The translations under genes and the position numbers were made by a program. The notes below the pieces were generated by a model. It was not told where the DNA came from, made no database searches, and worked only from the letters and a program-made list of their open reading frames with translations. From Enterobacter ludwigii (GTDB taxonomy: Bacteria; Pseudomonadota; Gammaproteobacteria; Enterobacterales; Enterobacteriaceae), in NCBI GenBank assembly GCA_900068845.1, contig CEFQ01000005.1, forward strand, positions 616,475-680,474: a stretch of DNA of 64,000 bases. Direction: 5' to 3'. Below, in pieces: positions 42,204 through 50,335 of this stretch; positions within the stretch are counted from its first letter, which is position 1; the number at the start of each line of letters is the position of its first letter.

Positions 42204-43112
42204 TTACTTCTCCTCTGCCTGCGGCAGCGTGATGCCACTGAAGATCTTGATCACCGCGCTGTCATCTTCACGGCCGTGACCGGCATTACTGGCTTCGGTA
42301 AACATGTTGAGCGCGGTAGAGGCCAGCGGCAGCGGGAAGTGCAGCGATTTGGCGGTATCTGCGACCAGGTTGAGATCTTTGACGAAGATATCGACTGCAG
42401 ATTTCGGCGAGTAATCGCCATCCACCACGTGACGCATGCGGTTCTCAAACATCCACGAGTTACCGGCAGCATTGGTCACCACGTCGTACATGGTGTCGAG
42501 CGGAATCCCGGCCCGCGCGGCCAGCGCCATCGCTTCGGCACCCACGGCAATGTGCACGCCCGCCAGCAGCTGGTGAATGATTTTGACGGTAGAGCCCAAA
42601 CCGATTTCGCTGCCGACGCGGTAGACCTTCGCCGCTACCGCATCCAGCACCGGTTTTAGCAGTGCAAAGGCTTCATCGCTGCCGGAGGCCATTACGGTCA
42701 TCTCACCGACTGCGGCTTTGGCTGCACCGCCGGAAACCGGCGCATCCAGCATCAGCAACTGATGCTGCGCCAGCTGTTGTTCAATCGCCTGCGCATCCTG
42801 TGAAGAGATGGTGGAAGAGACCATTACCACGGTGCCGGGCTTGAGCTGCGCGGCCACACCGTTTTCACCAAACAGAATCGCTTTGACCTGCGCGGCGTTG
42901 ACCACCAGCAGCAGCACTGCATCCAGTTCAGCAGCAAAACGGGCAGCGGAGGTCTGCGCATCGCGCGCACCGGCCTGACGCAGGGTTTCCAGCGCTTGCG
43001 GATTGAGGTCAACGCCCCAGGTGTTCAATCCTGCACGGATACAAGACTGCGCCGCACCCATGCCCATGGAACCTAAACCAATCACGCCGATGTTATTCAC
43101 GGTTGCTGACAC
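42204..43112 (-). CDS. ltnD: L-threonate dehydrogenase LtnD (YgbJ)
   Basis: A 302-residue beta-hydroxyacid dehydrogenase (6-phosphogluconate-dehydrogenase-like). NAD loop IGVIGLGSMGMGAAQS at residues 8-23, substrate loop DAPVSGGAAKA near 127, and catalytic Lys in GSTVKIIHQLLAG near 175. It oxidises the C2 hydroxyl of threonate to 2-oxo-tetronate, the first step of the pathway. The GTG start follows GGAGGTGTGCT. It is the promoter-proximal gene, divergent from the DeoR regulator. A D-threonate or erythronate-specific relative (DtnK/DenD type) cannot be fully excluded, but the layout with otnK, otnC and otnI matches E. coli ygbJKLM. Confidence 0.9.
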   Translation of the reverse strand: MSATVNNIGVIGLGSMGMGAAQSCIRAGLNTWGVDLNPQALETLRQAGARDAQTSAARFAAELDAVLLLVVNAAQVKAILFGENGVAAQLKPGTVVMVSSTISSQDAQAIEQQLAQHQLLMLDAPVSGGAAKAAVGEMTVMASGSDEAFALLKPVLDAVAAKVYRVGSEIGLGSTVKIIHQLLAGVHIAVGAEAMALAARAGIPLDTMYDVVTNAAGNSWMFENRMRHVVDGDYSPKSAVDIFVKDLNLVADTAKSLHFPLPLASTALNMFTEASNAGHGREDDSAVIKIFSGITLPQAEEK

Positions 43113-43371
43113 AGCACACCTCCATTGTTAATTTAAGTGATAATTTGTTCATTGGTGTTAAGTCTGCCGCAGTTACTGCGCAATAAACGTGCGTAGTATC
43201 ACAAAAATTAACTTCGCTGCGCACTGCTTAACATGAATTCACACCTCAACCTGATTGATTAGGATCCGGTCTGCGTGGGATTTCTGCAGAGAATTCGTGA
43301 AGATAAATTGTGCTGCGAGCTGTGAATCGATGATCTACAATGTGAAAAAATGATAATTCAGGGAGAGCAGG

Positions 43372-44133
43372 GTGATTCCGATTGAACGTCATCAACAAAT
43401 TTTAACGCTGGTTGCTGAACGCGGCGTGGTGAGCATTGCTGAGCTGACCGAAAGATTGGGCGTGTCACATATGACGATTCGTCGCGATGTGCAGAAACTG
43501 GAAGAGCAAGGCGCGGTGTTGTCGGTTTCTGGTGGTGTGCGTTCGGCGGATCGCCTGGCGGCGGAGCCGTCGCATCTGGCAAAAACCAATATGTACAGCA
43601 GTGAGAAGATGGCGATTGGCCAGTATGCTGCGCGCCACATTCCGCGTAATAGCTGTATTTATCTTGATGCCGGCACTACCACGCTGGCACTGGCACGCGA
43701 GTTGATAGAGCGTGACGATTTGCTGGTGGTGACCAATGATTTTGTGATTGCGCGTCTACTCATGGAAAGTAGCGACTGCAAGCTGATTCACACCGGCGGC
43801 ACGGTGTGCCGTGAGAACCGTTCCAGCGTGGGTGAAGCGGCGGCACGCAGTTTGCGTCAGCTGGCGATCGATATCGCGTTTATCTCCGCATCATGCTGGG
43901 GCACGCGCGGACTGTATACGCCAGATGAAGATAAAGTGCCGGTCAAGCAGGCGGCGAGCGATGTCAGTAGTAAGCGCGTGTTGCTGAGCGACAGTTCCAA
44001 GTACAACAAGATTGCGACGCATCTGGCGTTGCCGCTGGAGCAGTTTGATACATTAATTACGGATGCAGAGTTAAGTAAAGCGGGACGTGAAGCATTGAGT
44101 GCGGGGCGTTGGGAATTGGTGTTAGCGGGTTGA
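43372..44133 (+). CDS. ygbI: DeoR family regulator of the threonate cluster (YgbI-like)
   Basis: A 253-residue DeoR-type repressor. The N-terminal helix-turn-helix is IAELTERLGVSHMTIRRDVQKLEEQGAV (about residues 18-45). The DeoRC sensor domain has IYLDAGTTTLALARELI near 97 and VVTNDFVIARLL. The usual ligand is a phosphorylated sugar or sugar acid. GTG start behind GGGAG. It is divergent from ltnD with 259 bases between the starts, in the same layout as ygbI-ygbJ of E. coli, so it most likely represses the operon. Confidence 0.9.
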   Translation: MIPIERHQQILTLVAERGVVSIAELTERLGVSHMTIRRDVQKLEEQGAVLSVSGGVRSADRLAAEPSHLAKTNMYSSEKMAIGQYAARHIPRNSCIYLDAGTTTLALARELIERDDLLVVTNDFVIARLLMESSDCKLIHTGGTVCRENRSSVGEAAARSLRQLAIDIAFISASCWGTRGLYTPDEDKVPVKQAASDVSSKRVLLSDSSKYNKIATHLALPLEQFDTLITDAELSKAGREALSAGRWELVLAG

Positions 44134-44150
44134 GTTTTTTAAATTGTGCT

Positions 44151-44279
44151 CGCTGTCCCCCTCCTCGGTCCTCCCCCATTGATGGGGGAGGAAGATGCTG
44201 CTACATGCCAGCTCAGAAGTTGCATGTGGCTGCGTCTCCTTCCCCCGCTTGCGGGGGAAGGCCGGGATGGGGGACAGCG
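44151..44279. repeat. 129-base compound palindrome between convergent genes
   Basis: Outer arms CGCTGTCCCCC and GGGGGACAGCG enclose three further hairpins: TCCTCCCCCAT-TG-ATGGGGGAGGA (about 44169-44192), an interrupted TGCTACATGC / GCATGTGGC pair, and CTTCCCCCGC-TT-GCGGGGGAAG (about 44239-44260). It lies between the convergent regulator and puuP genes and could end transcription from both sides, although T runs are missing. It resembles a non-autonomous palindromic element. Confidence 0.75.
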
Positions 44280-44291
44280 ACTTCAATCAAA

Positions 44292-45650
44292 TCACACTTC
44301 TTCGCTGAACTGCGGAACCGGATTGCGGAAAGTGCGGGTAACAAACGCGAGGTAGATGATACCAATCGCCGCCCACACCAGGCCGAGCACCATTGAGGTC
44401 TCTTCCAGGTTAATCCACAACGCACCAACTGTCAGTGCGCCCATGACCGGCAGCAGCAGATAGTTGATGTGATCTTTCAGCGTCTTGTTACGCTTCTCAC
44501 GGATCCAGAACTGCGCAATCACCGACAGGTTCACAAAGGTAAACGCCACCAGTGCACCGAAGTTAATCAGCGCCGTTGCGGTCACCAGGTCGAAGTTGAT
44601 CGCCATCAGCGCTACCGCACCGACCAGCAACACGTTCAGTGACGGCGTGCGGTATTTCGGATGCACGAAGCCAAAGAAACGCTGCGGGAATACGCCATCA
44701 CGGCCCATCACGTACATCAGACGTGAAACACCGGCGTGCGCGGCCATACCCGACGCCAGCACTGTCACCACTGAGAAGATCAGGATGCCAATCTGCAACG
44801 CTTTACCCGCCACGAACAGCATGATTTCTGGCTGTGAAGAGTCCGGGTTGGTGAAACGCGAAATGTCAGGGAAGTACAGCTGCAGGAAGTAAGAGACACC
44901 GATAAAGATCACACCACCAATCAGCGCGGTGAGGAAAATCGCGCGTGGGATGGTGCGTTCTGCATCTTTGGTCTCTTCCGACAGCGAACTGATGCCGTCA
45001 AAGCCGAGGAACGAGAAGCACAGAATGGTCGCACCGGTAATCATCGGCACCACGTGCGCATTCTCAGACCAGAACGGTTTGCTGCTGGTCAATGTCCCCT
45101 CGCCCACACCGTGTGCCACACCGTAAACCACCATACCGGTGATCACCACCATCACCACCACTTGCAGCACCACGATCACGCTGTTGAAGTTGGCAACGGT
45201 TTTGATGCCACGCAGGTTAGAGATGGTCATGAAGGCCACCAGCAGCACCACGAAAATCCATGACGGAATGCCAGGCACCAACGTTTCAAAGTAACTTTTC
45301 GCCAGCAGGATGTTGATCATCGGCATGAACAGGTAGTCCAGCAGTGATGACCAGCCAACCATAAAGCCGACATGCGGACTGATTGCCTTCTGAGCATAGG
45401 TGTAAGCGGAGCCCGCAGATGGGAAGCGGCGTACCAGCTTGCCGTAGCTCACGGCAGTAAACAGAATCGCGATCAGGGCGAAAGCATACGCGGTGGCGAC
45501 GTGGCCGTCGGTCAATCCAGACACGATACCGAAGGTATCAAACAGGGTCATTGGCTGCATATACGCCAGGCCCATCATGACAACCGGGATCAAGGTCAGG
45601 GATTTTTTCAGATGTGCACGCTGAGGTGCGGCAGAGGTGTTAAGCGACAT
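44292..45650 (-). CDS. puuP: Putrescine importer PuuP (APC family)
   Basis: A 452-residue inner-membrane permease with 12 predicted helices, closely related to E. coli PuuP (461). Shared runs: [23 protein letters not shown] near residue 24, [53 protein letters not shown], and [21 protein letters not shown]. It imports putrescine with protons. It lies downstream of puuA on the same strand but is separated by 374 bases with a terminator-like hairpin and a short open frame. It ends beside a large palindrome. Confidence 0.93.
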   Translation of the reverse strand: MSLNTSAAPQRAHLKKSLTLIPVVMMGLAYMQPMTLFDTFGIVSGLTDGHVATAYAFALIAILFTAVSYGKLVRRFPSAGSAYTYAQKAISPHVGFMVGWSSLLDYLFMPMINILLAKSYFETLVPGIPSWIFVVLLVAFMTISNLRGIKTVANFNSVIVVLQVVVMVVITGMVVYGVAHGVGEGTLTSSKPFWSENAHVVPMITGATILCFSFLGFDGISSLSEETKDAERTIPRAIFLTALIGGVIFIGVSYFLQLYFPDISRFTNPDSSQPEIMLFVAGKALQIGILIFSVVTVLASGMAAHAGVSRLMYVMGRDGVFPQRFFGFVHPKYRTPSLNVLLVGAVALMAINFDLVTATALINFGALVAFTFVNLSVIAQFWIREKRNKTLKDHINYLLLPVMGALTVGALWINLEETSMVLGLVWAAIGIIYLAFVTRTFRNPVPQFSEEV

Positions 45651-45813
45651 TGTTCAGGCCCCCGCAAGCGACAACCGCGATCGGCTGAGCTACAGGGATA
45701 CTGCGCAATTTGCTGCAGTGAGAAGTGAAATACGTGTTTGCGATTGTCGCGGCGCCGTAGTCATCACGGAAGCGAGAACCAGCCTGAGCTGGTGCAATGT
45801 TAAACAGTCCCAT
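45640..45813 (-). CDS. Candidate leader peptide ORF upstream of and overlapping puuP
   Basis: A 57-codon frame starting [12 protein letters not shown] with GAGG nine bases before the ATG, ending in TAA eleven bases inside puuP. Codon choice is host-like (CTG, CGC, GGC, GCG). The puuP start itself has only a weak GGGGG, so coupled translation is possible. I do not recognise the peptide. It contains FRDDYGAAT and a cysteine pair (HCSKL and VACGG). It could be a regulatory leader that senses a polyamine or amino acid, or a chance frame. Confidence 0.4.
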   Translation of the reverse strand: MGLFNIAPAQAGSRFRDDYGAATIANTYFTSHCSKLRSIPVAQPIAVVACGGLNNVA

Positions 45814-46024
45814 CTTTGTTTTCCTCAAATCTCACGCACAAGCGTGTTTGTCAGTATCTATCTATCCGGATGCGTGTCCGGCCTCGTTTGAATGTCAGTG
45901 AGTACTACATCATGCAAAAAAATAACCGACGCGGTTAACGTCGGTTAGTTCTCATTTTGCAGGGCGCGTATTTTGCCCCAACTTATGCCATCGGCACAAG
46001 ACGTTAGATCAATTCTTCACGCGG
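45651..46024 (-). other. Structured puuA-puuP intergenic region
   Basis: Read on the minus strand after puuA: a Rho-independent-type hairpin (45923-45947), a CCGGA/TCCGG hairpin (45866-45881), a CACGC/GCGTG hairpin (45833-45846), then the short frame at 45640-45813 leading into puuP. No strong promoter pair is evident, so the origin of puuP transcripts, either a hidden promoter or read-through of the terminator, is unclear. Confidence 0.5.
45915..45947 (-). terminator. Rho-independent-type hairpin after puuA
   Basis: On the minus strand TAACCGACG, a seven-base loop, CGTCGGTTA and then TTATTTTTTTGC. It lies about 75 bases past the puuA stop. It would end puuA transcripts before puuP or act as an attenuator. 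Confidence 0.8.
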
Positions 46025-47440
46025 TCAGGCATTCTTTAGCATCCAGTCGATTTCCGTCGAGGTGATTAAGCGCTCAAACTGCATCAACTCATACTGTTTG
46101 CAGCTGTGCCATACCCCGCTGAAACGCTCGCCCAACAGCTTCTGCAGCGGATAGCTATTCTCGAATTCATACAGCGCATCACTTTGCCGAATCGGTAATG
46201 CCAGCCCTTCTGCTTCATGCCCATTGCCCTGCACCGCATGCGGTAAAGGTAGCTGATTATCCAGACCGTGCAACATACCGGCAAGAATAGTTGACACTAC
46301 CAGATAGGGATTTGCATCTGCACCGGCAACGCGATACTCGATGCGGTGGTTATCCGCATCGCCACAGGGCACACGCAATGCGACCGTGCGATTATTGTGC
46401 CCCCACGACGCCTGCAGCGGCACATAAGCTTCCGGCAGGAAGCGGCGATAGGCGTTCACATTTGGTGCCAGCAGGGCCATTGAGGCCGGCATCAGATCGA
46501 TCATCCCCGCCAGCGCACGTTTCATCAGCGGTGAATCGCTGCCATCGTCCAGCGCGAAGGCGTTATGATCGGCGGCATCCAGCATGCTGATGTGAACATG
46601 CATGCCGCTGCCTGCATACTCTTCGTAAGGTTTAGCCATGAACGTCGCCGTCATGCCGTGATTCTCGGCCACCTGCCGCACCAGCCGCTTCAATTGAATG
46701 GCGTGGTCACAGGCTTTCAGCACGTCGCGCGTGTGATGCAGGTTAATTTCAAACTGGCCGGGCGAGGCTTCTGCCAGCGCACCGTCGGCGGGAATCCCTT
46801 GCAGCCTGGCTAGATGATCGATATCACGCAGAACGTCGGCGAAATTGTCGAGATTATCGACCGAATAAACCTGACTCTGCATATTACGATCGTCACTGCC
46901 CGGCGCGCATGGCGGCTGAATGAAACCCTCCGCATCGCGCTTTTTATCCACCAGATAGAACTCCAGCTCTACCGCTACCACCGGGAACAATCCTCGATTA
47001 CGCAGCTGTTGCCACAGTCGATTAAGGACATTACGGGGTTCAACGTCAAAGGGAGTGCCATCTTGGTTACACATGGTCAACAACAGCTGAGCGATGTGTG
47101 TGGGGTCGGCTGCAGAAGGTATTAAGGTTCCGGGAACCGGCATGCAGAGGTGGTCGGGTTCGCCCAGTGACTGGCCCAGTCCGGCGTCTTCGACGGTGTT
47201 ACCGAGAATATCCATAGCGAAAACCGAAGCCGGGAAGTAACACCCTTTTTCCAGTTTTGCTAATGCGGAGATGGGAATGCGTTTACCGCGAAATACCCCA
47301 TTTAAATCATTAAGAAGAATATCGACATACTGCGTTTCAGGATGGCGTTCCAGCCAGGTTTTGACCTCCAGCTGGAACGCGCTTGTTCGTTTCTCTTCAC
47401 TGTGTCGCGTGAAGTCTTCTACTTCTACGAGGTTCGTCAT
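46025..47440 (-). CDS. puuA: Gamma-glutamylputrescine synthetase PuuA
   Basis: A 471-residue glutamine-synthetase-fold ligase (E. coli 472). It joins glutamate to putrescine with ATP, the first step of the Puu pathway. Conserved segments: FRGKRIPISALAKLEKGCYFPASVFAMDI, VAVELEFYLVD (metal Glu), EASPGQFEINLHH, FMAKPYEEYAGSGMHVHISM and NNRTVALRVP, then HRIEYRVAGADANPYL. The start at 47440 (MTNLVEVEDF) is supported by GGTGGGATC and family length. It is divergent from puuDRB, with PuuR-like operators in between. Confidence 0.96.
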   Translation of the reverse strand: MTNLVEVEDFTRHSEEKRTSAFQLEVKTWLERHPETQYVDILLNDLNGVFRGKRIPISALAKLEKGCYFPASVFAMDILGNTVEDAGLGQSLGEPDHLCMPVPGTLIPSAADPTHIAQLLLTMCNQDGTPFDVEPRNVLNRLWQQLRNRGLFPVVAVELEFYLVDKKRDAEGFIQPPCAPGSDDRNMQSQVYSVDNLDNFADVLRDIDHLARLQGIPADGALAEASPGQFEINLHHTRDVLKACDHAIQLKRLVRQVAENHGMTATFMAKPYEEYAGSGMHVHISMLDAADHNAFALDDGSDSPLMKRALAGMIDLMPASMALLAPNVNAYRRFLPEAYVPLQASWGHNNRTVALRVPCGDADNHRIEYRVAGADANPYLVVSTILAGMLHGLDNQLPLPHAVQGNGHEAEGLALPIRQSDALYEFENSYPLQKLLGERFSGVWHSCKQYELMQFERLITSTEIDWMLKNA

Positions 47441-47506
47441 GATCCCACCCGCCCTATACCGTTTAGAATTGGTGCGCGTAATGCTCAAAATAACAGCCAC
47501 TCTTCT

Positions 47507-47535
47507 AACATAGCGCTAACGCAAAAAGTGTGCAA
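47507..47535 (-). promoter_or_regulatory. Candidate puuA promoter
   Basis: On the minus strand TTGCAC (47530-47535) and TATGTT (47507-47512) are spaced by 17 bases. The -35 box is part of the AAAAGTGTGCAA element (47524-47535), one arm of a perfect 12-bp inverted repeat whose other arm is TTGCACACTTTT at 47589-47600. Confidence 0.6.
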
Positions 47536-47582
47536 ATGTAACAATTCTGCTGGAGGAATGAACGACTGATTGCTAGATTGAC

Positions 47583-47637
47583 AAAATATTGCACACTTTT
47601 AACGCCAGCCGTGCCGTTTCGGCGAAAATATTGAACA
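47583..47637. promoter_or_regulatory. Candidate PuuR operators between puuA and puuD
   Basis: AAAATATTGCACA (47583-47595) and AAAATATTGAACA (47625-47637) are two near-identical boxes close to the PuuR recognition sequence remembered from E. coli (AAAATATAATGAACA). A TTGACA at 47578-47583 overlaps the first box. PuuR would be released by putrescine to open both divergent operons. Confidence 0.65.
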
Positions 47638-47653
47638 GCAGCGTGGAGACGTT

Positions 47654-48418
47654 ATGGGCATTATTTTTGACAAGCCTTTGATTGGCGTAGTGATGTGCCA
47701 AAACATGATCGGCAGCCATCCCGGTCAAACGGTTCACAATAAATACCTCGACGCTATCGTACTCGCCGGTGGCGTGCCGCTGCCATTACCGCATCAGTTA
47801 ATGCATTCCCCTCATCTATTAGAAAACAGTATGACCGTGCTGGATGGCATTTTGCTGACCGGCAGCCCCAGCAACATTGAACCCTGGCACTATGGCGAAG
47901 ATGGCAAAGAGGCGCATGCCGATCCAGCGCGCGATCGCCTCGCCTTCGGACTTATCACTCATGCGGCGGGTAAAAAGATGCCGATGTTCGGCATTTGTCG
48001 CGGCCTGCAGGAGCTGGTGGTCGCCAACGGCGGCGCACTGCATCGCCAACTGCATATGACGCATCTTTTTCAGGAGCATCGCGAAAACGATGCGCTGCCG
48101 CTGGATGAGCAATACGCGCCGGTACATGATGTGCAGCCAGAAGCTGGTGGCATGCTGAGCCAGCTGCTTGGCAGCGCCGAATCGTTTGCAGTCAATTCGT
48201 TACATGGGCAAGGCATTCGTGAAACCGGTCCACAGCTGCGCGTGGAAGCGCGCGCGCCTGACGGATTGATTGAAGCCGTTAGCCTGCCAAAGCACCCTTT
48301 CGCCCTCGCGGTGCAATGGCATCCAGAATGGCAGTCCGACCGCGATCCGGTCTCGCGCCGTTTGTTTGAGGCCTTTATCCACGCCGCTGTCTGTTATCAC
48401 AAGGAAAAACAGCCATGA
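47654..48418 (+). CDS. puuD: Gamma-glutamyl-GABA hydrolase PuuD
   Basis: A 254-residue class I glutamine-amidotransferase-like hydrolase (E. coli 254). The catalytic triad is visible: Cys115 in GICRGLQE, and His223 and Glu225 in QWHPEW. The NSLHGQG segment near 181-187 is conserved. It splits gamma-glutamyl-GABA to GABA and glutamate, the last step in the gamma-glutamylated pathway. ATG behind GGAGAC. It overlaps puuR by four bases. Confidence 0.95.
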   Translation: MGIIFDKPLIGVVMCQNMIGSHPGQTVHNKYLDAIVLAGGVPLPLPHQLMHSPHLLENSMTVLDGILLTGSPSNIEPWHYGEDGKEAHADPARDRLAFGLITHAAGKKMPMFGICRGLQELVVANGGALHRQLHMTHLFQEHRENDALPLDEQYAPVHDVQPEAGGMLSQLLGSAESFAVNSLHGQGIRETGPQLRVEARAPDGLIEAVSLPKHPFALAVQWHPEWQSDRDPVSRRLFEAFIHAAVCYHKEKQP

Positions 48419-48972
48419 ATGATGCCACTCTGGCACCCGGGCGGCGCTTATCGCAAATCCGGCAGGCGTTGGGATTGTCTCAGCGTCGCGTCGCTGAGTT
48501 ATCAGGATTAACGCACAGCGCCATTAGCACCATCGAACAGGACAAAGTGAGCCCGGCCGTCAGCACTTTACAGAAGCTGCTAAAAGTTTACGGGCTATCG
48601 CTGTCGGAGTTTTTCTCCGAACCCAAAATCAATACCACGCCGCGGGTGATTGTGCGTCCGGATGAGTGCGTGGAGATCGGCAGCCTTGGCGTATCGCTGA
48701 TGTTGATTGATAACGGTGCCGCGCGTCGTGCGCTGGCGATGCTGCTAGAGCGTTACGAACCGGGCGCCAGCACCGGTGAGAAGTTACGCCATCCCGGCGA
48801 GGAAACCGGCACGATACTGGAAGGTGAAATCACGCTGGTGGTGAACGGCCAGAGTTATCATTTATATCGCGGAGAGAGCTATGTAATTGACACCGGCTTG
48901 CCGCACAGTTTTACCAATACTTCAGATCAACCGTGTCGCATTGTTAGCGCGCATACGCCCGCCAATTTCTAA
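48415..48972 (+). CDS. puuR: Putrescine-responsive repressor PuuR
   Basis: A 185-residue regulator, the same size as E. coli PuuR. The XRE-type helix-turn-helix spans about residues 10-64 (RLSQIRQALGLSQRRVAELSGL, then SAISTIEQDKVSPAVSTLQKLL). The cupin sensor domain covers about 105-180 (YEPGASTGEKLRHPGEETGTI, PHSFTN). It represses the puu operons until putrescine binds. Operator-like boxes lie at 47583-47637. Confidence 0.95.
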   Translation: MNDATLAPGRRLSQIRQALGLSQRRVAELSGLTHSAISTIEQDKVSPAVSTLQKLLKVYGLSLSEFFSEPKINTTPRVIVRPDECVEIGSLGVSLMLIDNGAARRALAMLLERYEPGASTGEKLRHPGEETGTILEGEITLVVNGQSYHLYRGESYVIDTGLPHSFTNTSDQPCRIVSAHTPANF

Positions 48973-48996
48973 GATTTCGCGCTTAAGGAGGATGTA

Positions 48997-50274
48997 ATGC
49001 AACATGTGGGAAGTTATTACGCTGCTACCGCCAACGCTCATGCGCCCTGGCCGGAGCTGCAAGAATCGGTACAGTGCGATGTCTGCATTATTGGCGGCGG
49101 TTTTACCGGACTTTCGTCTGCGCTGTTTCTTACCGAAGCCGGTTACGACGTGGTGCTGCTTGAAGCGGCGAAAATCGGCTTTGGCGCCAGCGGGCGTAAT
49201 GGCGGTCAGGTCGTCAACTCATACAGCCGTGACGTGGACGTGATTGAGCAGCGCTACGGTAAACAGACCGCGCAGATGCTCGGCAGCATGATGTTTGAAG
49301 GCGCGGAGATCATTCGCGATCGCATCGACCGTTACGCCATCGCCTGCGATTATCGTCCCGGCGGCATTTTTGCCGCGCTGAATCAACGTCAAATGAGCCA
49401 TCTGCGCAGCCAGCAGGCCAGTTGGGCGCGCTACGGCAATCACGATTTGGAGCTGCTCGACGAGCGTGGCATTCGCCGGGAAGTGGCCACCGATCGCTAC
49501 GTCGGCGGTTTACTCGATAAGCGCGGCGGGCATCTGCATCCGCTCAATCTGGCGCTGGGTGAAGCGGAAGCGATTCGCCGGCACGGCGGACGTATATATG
49601 AGCAGTCGGCGGCGATAGAAGTGAAATATGGCGCACCCCATCGGGTAAAAACCGCCAAAGGTGAAGTCAGCGCCACCTTCGTGATTTTTGCCGGCAACGC
49701 TTATTTGCCGTCGCAGCTTGAACCGCGCCTGACGCGCAAAAGCATGCCGTGCGGCTCGCAGATCGTGACCACCGAACCCTTAACGCGCGACCAGGCGCTG
49801 GGTTTACTGCCGAATAATTACTGCGTAGAAGATTGTAATTATCTGCTCGATTACTTCCGCCTCACCGCCGATAACCGCCTGCTCTACGGCGGCGGCGTGG
49901 TGTATGGCGCGCGCGAGCCGGATGATATCGAAGCGCTGATTCGCCCCAAGCTGCTGCGCACCTTTCCGCAGCTGCGTGACATCAAAATCAGCCACCGCTG
50001 GAGCGGCAATTTCCTGCTCACATTGTCGCGTATGCCGCAGTTTGGGCAGGTTGAGAAAAATGCGTTCTTTATGCAGGGCGATAGTGGGCATGGTGTGACC
50101 TGTACGCATCTTTCAGGGAAGTTGATTGCTGAAGTGCTGCGTGGCCACGCCGAGAGGTTTGATGCGTTTGCGAAATTGCCGCACCTGCCGTTCCCGGGTG
50201 GAAGACGATTTAAGGTGCCCCTGACGGCGATGGGCGCGGCTTGGTATGCGTTGCGGGATCGGTTTGGGGTGTGA
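48997..50274 (+). CDS. puuB: Gamma-glutamylputrescine oxidase PuuB
   Basis: A 425-residue FAD oxidase (E. coli 426). Rossmann motif CDVCIIGGGFTGLSSALFLTEAG near residues 28-50, ASGRNGGQVVNSYSRD after it, and a C-terminal QGDSGHGVTCTHLSGKLIAEVL. It oxidises gamma-glutamylputrescine to the aldehyde with hydrogen peroxide release. In E. coli puuC lies between puuR and puuB and puuE follows. Here puuB comes 24 bases after puuR behind AAGGAGGATGTA, and yeeZ follows on the opposite strand, so puuC and puuE are missing from the cluster. Confidence 0.93.
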   Translation: MQHVGSYYAATANAHAPWPELQESVQCDVCIIGGGFTGLSSALFLTEAGYDVVLLEAAKIGFGASGRNGGQVVNSYSRDVDVIEQRYGKQTAQMLGSMMFEGAEIIRDRIDRYAIACDYRPGGIFAALNQRQMSHLRSQQASWARYGNHDLELLDERGIRREVATDRYVGGLLDKRGGHLHPLNLALGEAEAIRRHGGRIYEQSAAIEVKYGAPHRVKTAKGEVSATFVIFAGNAYLPSQLEPRLTRKSMPCGSQIVTTEPLTRDQALGLLPNNYCVEDCNYLLDYFRLTADNRLLYGGGVVYGAREPDDIEALIRPKLLRTFPQLRDIKISHRWSGNFLLTLSRMPQFGQVEKNAFFMQGDSGHGVTCTHLSGKLIAEVLRGHAERFDAFAKLPHLPFPGGRRFKVPLTAMGAAWYALRDRFGV

Positions 50275-50277
50275 CCA

Positions 50278-50331
50278 GGTCGCCATGAATGGCGACCCTA
50301 CATCGTAGGGTGCGCATTAATGCGCACCTGT
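50278..50331. repeat. Palindromic repeat, family B, two hairpins
   Basis: GGTCGCCATGAATGGCGACC, a CTACATCGTAG dyad, then GGTGCGCATTAATGCGCACC. It is the cleanest copy of the two-hairpin form and lies between the convergent puuB and yeeZ genes. Confidence 0.88.
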
Positions 50332-50335
50332 AAAC

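Noticed and set aside
44151..44279. Insertion sequence remnant
   Set aside because: There is no transposase fragment; it is only a palindromic element.
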